Below are positions 7,042 through 9,990 of a stretch of DNA of 9,990 nt, piece by piece. Made by a program: the position numbers and the translations under genes. Origin of the DNA: an uncultured Alphaproteobacteria bacterium (GTDB lineage: Bacteria; Pseudomonadota; Alphaproteobacteria; Micavibrionales; Micavibrionaceae); contig CAKZKV010000104.1 of NCBI GenBank assembly GCA_937124505.1, forward strand, positions 1 to 9,990, given 5' to 3'. Below the pieces are notes generated by a model. The model saw only the letters and a list, made by a program, of their open reading frames with translations. It ran no database searches and was not told the DNA's origin. Each line of letters starts with the position of its first letter. Position 1 is the first letter of the stretch.

Positions 7042-7264
7042 TTTTTCGCTCCTGTATTTTGATAATTTTATTTCGCATAAACCTTATTTTTGACTGATTG
7101 TTATCATTGTTAGCAAAGTTTGTGTATTTGTAAAGTATAAATTTGCTCTTTAGTAACTTCTGATGTGTTTGTATTCGGCAGGTATGTTGTCTGATTAGAG
7201 CGGATTAATGGCGTTTTGCTTGTTTTGCGATATATTCTTTTACAGGCATCCTGTCTTTAAAAAC
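7042..7264. other. Intergenic region upstream of the exported-protein gene
   Basis: AT-rich non-coding stretch between the exported-protein start and the rplA terminator. It contains the ribosome binding site and weak promoter candidate of the minus-strand gene, and a small ACAGG-CAT-CCTGT dyad at 7242-7254. I see no RNA gene or convincing small open frame. Confidence 0.5.
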
Positions 7265-7297
7265 AAAAAAAGCCCCGCAAAAATATGCAGGGCTTTT
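7265..7297 (-). terminator. Intrinsic terminator after rplA
   Basis: On the minus strand AAAGCCCTGC (7296-7287) pairs with GCGGGGCTTT (7278-7269), a stem of about 10 bp with one G-T pair and an 8-nt loop. A T-run follows (7271-7265). It lies about 30 nt after the rplA stop and should end the rplKA transcript. The opposite strand also has T residues after the stem, so it may work in both directions. Confidence 0.85.
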
Positions 7298-7328
7298 AAA
7301 AATTTATGAGATTTTATATATCGCGGGG

Positions 7329-8042
7329 TTAAGCGGCTTTGGCTTCGTTGTTGGACAAAGACGCAATATCCAGTTTCAAGCCTGGTCCCATTGTTGAGGT
7401 AATGGAAATTTTTCTCAAGTAAGTTCCTTTTGCACCGCTTGGTTTCGCTTTGTTGATCGCGTCCACAAAGGCCTTGATGTTTTCAACCAGTTGGGCTTCC
7501 TTGAAAGAGGCTTTGCCGATGCCAGCATGAACAATCCCTGCTTTTTCCGCACGGAATTCCAGAGCGCCCGCTTTGGCGGATTCAACAGCATCCTTTATAT
7601 TTGGTGTGACCGTACCGACTTTCGGGTTCGGCATCAGGCCTTTTGGGCCCAGAATTTTAGCCACCCGGCCAACCAGTGCCATCATGTCCGGAGAAGCAAT
7701 CGCCCGGTCGAAGTTGATTTCGCCGTTGGTGATTTTTTCTACCAGATCTTCGGCACCAACGATATCCGCACCGGCCTTTTTGGCTTCCTCGGCTTTTTCG
7801 TCCTTTGCGAACACAGCCACGCGCACTTCTTTACCCGTTCCGTGAGGCAGGGATGTCACGCCGCGCACGATCTGGTCGGAGTGACGCGGGTCAACACCCA
7901 GATTCAGGGACAGTTCGATGGTTTCATCAAACTTGCGGTTTTTCGCGTTTGTTTGCAGGAATTTGACAGCCTCCGTCACATCATACAGCTTTGTACGATC
8001 AACGGATTCATATGCGTTTTTCATTTTCTTTGATATTGTCAT
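7329..8042 (-). CDS. rplA: 50S ribosomal protein L1
   Basis: Large-subunit protein that forms the L1 stalk at the ribosomal E site and, in many bacteria, represses its own operon by binding the mRNA leader. The 237 residues are close to the usual length. Recognisable blocks include the N-terminal KYDVTEAV-type region (here [12 protein letters not shown]), [42 protein letters not shown], and a C-terminal [17 protein letters not shown]. The gene begins 3 nt after the rplK stop. Its ribosome binding site (GGAGGG) lies within the last codons of rplK, so translation is coupled. A terminator follows it directly; rplJ and rplL do not come next. Confidence 0.98.
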   Translation of the reverse strand: MTISKKMKNAYESVDRTKLYDVTEAVKFLQTNAKNRKFDETIELSLNLGVDPRHSDQIVRGVTSLPHGTGKEVRVAVFAKDEKAEEAKKAGADIVGAEDLVEKITNGEINFDRAIASPDMMALVGRVAKILGPKGLMPNPKVGTVTPNIKDAVESAKAGALEFRAEKAGIVHAGIGKASFKEAQLVENIKAFVDAINKAKPSGAKGTYLRKISITSTMGPGLKLDIASLSNNEAKAA

Positions 8043-8045
8043 GTC

Positions 8046-8483
8046 TTAGCCCTCCACCACTTCGACGCCCATGGAATGAGCAGTGCCAGAAATAATTTTC
8101 ATAGCGGCATCAATGTCATTCGCATTCAGGTCGGGCATTTTGAGTTCTGCAATTTTCTTGATCTGGCTTTTACGGATTTGTGCAATCGCCGGATCACGGT
8201 TTGGTGCGCTGGCGCCCTTTTGAATTTTGGCTTCCTGCGTAATCAGGTAAGAAGCCGGCGGTGTTTTTGTGATGAAAGAGAACGAACGGTCTTCGTAAAC
8301 TGTAATCACAACAGGGATAGGCATTCCCTTTTTTTCTTCTGTTTTGGCGTTAAAGGCCTTACAGAATTCCATAATGTTCACGCCGTGCTGACCCAACGCA
8401 GGACCAACAGGCGGAGAAGGGTTTGCGGCTCCGGCCTTGATGATCAGGTTGATAAAGCCGGCAATTTTCTTTTTCTTTGCCAT
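8046..8483 (-). CDS. rplK: 50S ribosomal protein L11
   Basis: Large-subunit protein of the GTPase-associated centre, binding 23S rRNA helices 43-44 near the L7/L12 stalk base, where it affects elongation factor action and RelA activation. At 145 residues it has near-standard length. The proline-rich [15 protein letters not shown] loop (24-38) and the C-terminal GTAHSMG (133-139) are typical. A clear AGGAG ribosome binding site precedes the ATG. It has its own promoter and a structured leader. Unlike the usual secE-nusG-rplK order, the gene upstream here is a small orphan protein, not nusG. Confidence 0.98.
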   Translation of the reverse strand: MAKKKKIAGFINLIIKAGAANPSPPVGPALGQHGVNIMEFCKAFNAKTEEKKGMPIPVVITVYEDRSFSFITKTPPASYLITQEAKIQKGASAPNRDPAIAQIRKSQIKKIAELKMPDLNANDIDAAMKIISGTAHSMGVEVVEG

Positions 8484-8537
8484 GTTATACTCCTATTCAT
8501 AGCTGCCATTTTTAAGAATGACATGGTTAGGGTTTCC

Positions 8538-8579
8538 GTGGTGCGGCCAGAGAAGGTCTTTTTCTCCGCAACCTCCCAC
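8538..8579 (-). promoter_or_regulatory. Structured rplK leader, probable L1-binding autoregulatory element
   Basis: On the minus strand GTGG (8579-8576) pairs with CCAC (8541-8538), and TGCGG (8570-8566) pairs with CCGCA (8546-8542). A purine-rich 5-nt bulge (GAGGT) separates the two on the 5' side. An inner AGAA/TTCT stem and a CTGG bulge complete the fold. Two helices joined by an asymmetric purine-rich bulge is the known shape of L1 sites on mRNA. The element starts about 6 nt downstream of the predicted transcription start. L1 binding is inferred. Confidence 0.55.
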
Positions 8580-8591
8580 AGGATTGAAGGT

Positions 8592-8620
8592 TTTATAGGC
8601 AAGTTTTTGCGGGAATGCAA
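8592..8620 (-). promoter_or_regulatory. Candidate rplK-rplA promoter
   Basis: On the minus strand TTGCAT (8620-8615), a 17-nt spacer and TATAAA (8597-8592) form a near-consensus vegetative promoter. It lies in the gap between the orphan gene's stop and rplK. Transcription from it would start at about 8585, giving a leader of about 100 nt. Confidence 0.65.
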
Positions 8621-8638
8621 GCTTATTCTATGTTTTGG

Positions 8639-8929
8639 TTACCGTTCTAGAGATAAAATCTCTGTCGGTGTTGGGATCAGGGTAATACCGCCAGTCTGAA
8701 AGTCTCCAAAGGGAGGAAATTCTGCTGGGAAATATTCAGGAGGCACGTCTTTTGGATCAATGACAAGCGTTGCCGATACGCCGCCTTCTGGAGTGTCAGA
8801 AAAAGATACATCCAGAATATGTTCCGCTGCAGTTTCCGGCGAAACAGTCCAGAATAAACCTTCTCTGACAGCCGTAGCGGCAAAGTTAGTGACTAAAGCT
8901 TTTGTCCGGGAATGAACTTCCTGTGTCAT
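8639..8929 (-). CDS. Small orphan protein of unknown function
   Basis: A 96-residue soluble protein with no signal peptide, membrane segment or cysteine, and no family I recognise. The N-terminal half could be helical (HSRTKALVTNFAATAVREGLFW). A strand-like SATLVIDP segment follows, then a proline- and aromatic-rich stretch (PPEYFPAEFPPFGDF, 63-77). A ribosome binding site (AGAGAGG) sits at good spacing before the ATG. The gene lies between atpC and rplK, in the place where nusG often precedes rplK, but nothing in it resembles NusG. The start and Shine-Dalgarno support a real gene; the function is unknown. Confidence 0.65.
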   Translation of the reverse strand: MTQEVHSRTKALVTNFAATAVREGLFWTVSPETAAEHILDVSFSDTPEGGVSATLVIDPKDVPPEYFPAEFPPFGDFQTGGITLIPTPTEILSLER

Positions 8930-8951
8930 GCAGGTTCCTCTCTATTACCAG

Positions 8952-8969
8952 TCTGATTTTTATATCAGA
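8952..8969. repeat. Perfect inverted repeat in the atpC downstream gap
   Basis: TCTGAT (8952-8957) and ATCAGA (8964-8969) are perfect inverted arms with a 6-nt AT spacer. They lie just upstream of the orphan gene's ribosome binding site on the minus strand. No T-tract follows on either side, so it is not a standard terminator. Confidence 0.5.
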
Positions 8970-8976
8970 AACCGTC

Positions 8977-8996
8977 TATCACAGCATGATGTGATA
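8977..8996. repeat. Perfect 7-bp inverted repeat in the atpC downstream gap
   Basis: TATCACA (8977-8983) and TGTGATA (8990-8996) are perfect inverted arms with a 6-nt spacer. The arm order is opposite to a CRP/FNR site (TGTGA-N6-TCACA), so it is not a canonical CRP box. It may be an operator for the orphan gene or an RNA hairpin downstream of atpC. Confidence 0.5.
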
Positions 8997-9029
8997 TGTC
9001 TAATTTTTTGAAAGAGGGACGTTGTTTTC

Positions 9030-9428
9030 TTAAGCCGCAACGTTGATTTTAGCTTTGGTCAGGTCTATTTTGGCCTGCAGACGGGCTTTGTCCGCTGCAT
9101 CTGCGGCCAGTTTCAGGTCGTCCTGCAGGTTGGACAGTTCCTTTTCCAGTGCGGCCTTGTCCAAAGATGTGACCGGCATGGCTTCTTCGGCCAGAATGGT
9201 CAGGTTGTCCGCCGTGACATCGGCAAAGCCGCCGGCGATAAAGATTTCCTGCTCATTGTCATTGGCGGTGGTGATCCGCACAACGCCGGGTTTGAGGCTG
9301 GAAATCAGCGGGGCGTGATTGGGCAGGACACCAAAGACACCTTCGGCACCCGGAACGGTGACTTTTTTTGCCGGTTCGGAGATCAGCTTTTCTGCCGGGG
9401 AAACAAGTTCGAATTGAAATGTATTCAT
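9030..9428 (-). CDS. atpC: F1F0 ATP synthase epsilon subunit
   Basis: Rotor-stalk subunit of F1 that links gamma to the c-ring and inhibits ATP hydrolysis through its C-terminal helices. At 132 residues it is normal length. The N-terminal beta-sandwich is clear, with FELVSPAEKLI (6-16), the hallmark GAEGVFGVLPNHAPLISSLKPG (27-48) and FIAGGFADV (63-71). The C-terminal part (88-128) is the charged helical hairpin. A good ribosome binding site (AAGGAAG) precedes the ATG. Usually atpC follows atpD directly. Here the upstream neighbour on the same strand is the repeat-bounded GxxExxY gene, preceded by a coding end that does not look like AtpD. Confidence 0.96.
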   Translation of the reverse strand: MNTFQFELVSPAEKLISEPAKKVTVPGAEGVFGVLPNHAPLISSLKPGVVRITTANDNEQEIFIAGGFADVTADNLTILAEEAMPVTSLDKAALEKELSNLQDDLKLAADAADKARLQAKIDLTKAKINVAA

Positions 9429-9446
9429 TTGTTCTTCCTTTTATTC

Positions 9447-9475
9447 TTAAACCACCAAGGCACGGAGGCACCAAG
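9447..9475. repeat. Left inverted repeat of the GxxExxY cassette
   Basis: A 29-bp repeat matching the reverse complement of 9879-9907 at 24 positions by hand count. It consists of TTAAAC plus three 8-bp units (CACCAAGG, CACGGAGG, CACCAAGG). It lies between the atpC ribosome binding site and the GxxExxY stop codon. Confidence 0.8.
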
Positions 9476-9480
9476 GAGTG

Positions 9481-9918
9481 TTAATTTGCAATGCGTTTAA
9501 TACCGTCCTTTATGAGAGGGACATTAAAATTAATCAAGTACCCTAACTTTTTGTTTGTCAGCTTCAAATAACTCAAAATTTGCGCCTGATGCAAGGGAAT
9601 AAGTCTTTCGACGCATTTCAATTCAATAATGATTGAATCTTCCACTAATAAATCAAGGCGGTATTTATTCTGTAGCGCAGAGCCTTCAAATGAAAGCGGG
9701 ATAGACTTTTGTGTTTCAAAAGAAATATTTCTATTTGAAAGCGCGATGGCAAAACATTCTTCATAAATACTCTCCAATAACCCAGGCCCCATTTCTTTGT
9801 GAATAGTAAAAGCGCAATGAACAATTTCTTTTCCCAAAGCGTCCAGTGTGCCCAGATCACGGATGTGGTGCGTGAACTCTTGGTGTCTTGGTGTCTTGGT
9901 GGTTAAACTATTTTGCAT
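9481..9918 (-). CDS. GxxExxY-family protein, PD-(D/E)xK nuclease-like
   Basis: A 145-residue protein of the GxxExxY family, widespread in environmental bacteria and without an established function. The naming motif is GLLESIY (46-52), inside MGPGLLESIYEE. A nuclease-like core is visible: D89 in YRLDLLVED, then E99 and K101 in IIIELK, fitting PD-(D/E)xK, and a QxxxY-like Q113/Y117 in HQAQILSYLK. The C-terminal KLGYLINFNVPLIKDGIKRI is typical of the family. The ATG at 9918 is inside the last codons of the upstream gene, overlapping by 11 nt. A TTG at 9921 is the other nearby option. From either start, residues TTKTPRHQE are encoded by the right inverted repeat. A TTG further in, at ALGKEIV, could be the ancestral start. 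The stop abuts the left repeat region. Confidence 0.85.
   Translation of the reverse strand: MQNSLTTKTPRHQEFTHHIRDLGTLDALGKEIVHCAFTIHKEMGPGLLESIYEECFAIALSNRNISFETQKSIPLSFEGSALQNKYRLDLLVEDSIIIELKCVERLIPLHQAQILSYLKLTNKKLGYLINFNVPLIKDGIKRIAN
9879..9907. repeat. Right inverted repeat of the GxxExxY cassette
   Basis: On the minus strand this is TTTAAC plus three exact tandem copies of CACCAAGA (one base short at the end). It pairs with 9447-9475 in inverted orientation. It begins right after the upstream gene's stop codon and is read as protein (TTKTPRHQ) by the GxxExxY gene. Confidence 0.8.
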
Positions 9919-9990
9919 CAACTTTCCATTTCAGTTGAAATTCAAGTTCTTCGTGATCCTCATCCCGCTCATGTTCGATATTGAAGATGG
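9908..9990 (-). CDS. 3' end of an unidentified gene
   Basis: An open frame enters from the right edge and ends at TAG (9910-9908), giving 26 C-terminal residues. They are highly charged (IEHERDEDHEELEF) and finish with QLKWKVDAK. This does not match the expected C-terminus of AtpD, which normally precedes AtpC. The GxxExxY ATG overlaps its last codons. The fragment is too short for a family call. Confidence 0.55.
   Translation of the reverse strand, partial: IFNIEHERDEDHEELEFQLKWKVDAK

Larger units (their letters stand above)
9447..9907. mobile_element. Putative 461-bp repeat-bounded cassette carrying one GxxExxY gene
   Basis: Two inverted repeats, each with three copies of an 8-bp CACCAAG-type unit, enclose a single gene with almost no spare sequence. 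Both ends carry a TTAA (9447-9450 and 9903-9906). No transposase is encoded and no clear target-site duplication is seen, so any movement would have to be driven from elsewhere. Calling it mobile is an inference from the inverted-repeat architecture and the odd position beside atpC. Confidence 0.45.

Noticed and set aside
7242..7254. Small ACAGG-CAT-CCTGT dyad as a terminator or RNA element
   Set aside because: The stem is only 5 bp with a 3-nt loop and is not followed by a convincing T-tract; it is likely to be chance.
8076..8699. Plus-strand open frame of 207 codons across rplK and its leader
   Set aside because: It is antisense to rplK and its promoter, with no family match or ribosome binding site.
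8977..8996. Possible CRP/FNR binding site
   Set aside because: The arms are in the order TATCACA then TGTGATA, the reverse of the TGTGA-N6-TCACA consensus.
9447..9907. CRISPR array
   Set aside because: The repeats are 8-bp tandem units in two inverted blocks with no spacers between units, which is not CRISPR architecture.

Overview
The window looks like chromosomal DNA of a Gram-negative bacterium, most likely an alphaproteobacterium from a poorly sampled lineage. The evidence is the style of the ribosomal proteins L1 and L11 and of AtpC, the TTGCAT -35 elements, and an AhpC/AhpD pair of the C-P-C and CxxC type. The lineage is an inference from protein style and has not been tested by a search. 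Eleven protein genes are supported, plus the 3' end of a twelfth at the right edge. All are on the minus strand except two exported-protein genes at 3422-4930.

From left to right: (1) 1-3304, minus: a PPP-type metallophosphoesterase, then a short ResB (CcsB), then a CcsA/ResC-type protein with a long periplasmic N-terminal extension that runs off the left edge. The last two overlap by 8 nt and form a System II cytochrome c maturation module. (2) 3422-4930, plus: two exported proteins with their own promoter and a strong terminator. The second is a lysozyme/transglycosylase-like protein with a cysteine-rich tail. (3) 5011-6225, minus: ahpC and ahpD, a peroxide-detoxifying peroxiredoxin and its CxxC partner. 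A hairpin with a T-tract separates them, and ahpC has a palindromic promoter region. (4) 6319-7041, minus: an exported protein of unknown function. (5) 7265-8620, minus: rplK-rplA with its own promoter, a structured leader that probably binds L1, and a terminator. The unit is separated from nusG and from rplJL. (6) 8639-9428, minus: a 96-residue orphan protein and atpC, the epsilon subunit of F1 ATP synthase. (7) 9447-9907, minus: a GxxExxY-family protein (PD-(D/E)xK nuclease-like fold) enclosed by imperfect inverted repeats, each built from three 8-bp units. It lies between atpC and the 3' end of an unidentified gene.

Most of the window is housekeeping. The most unusual structure is the 461-bp repeat-bounded GxxExxY cassette directly upstream of atpC. 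After it come the plus-strand exported pair and the regulatory elements around ahpCD and rplKA.
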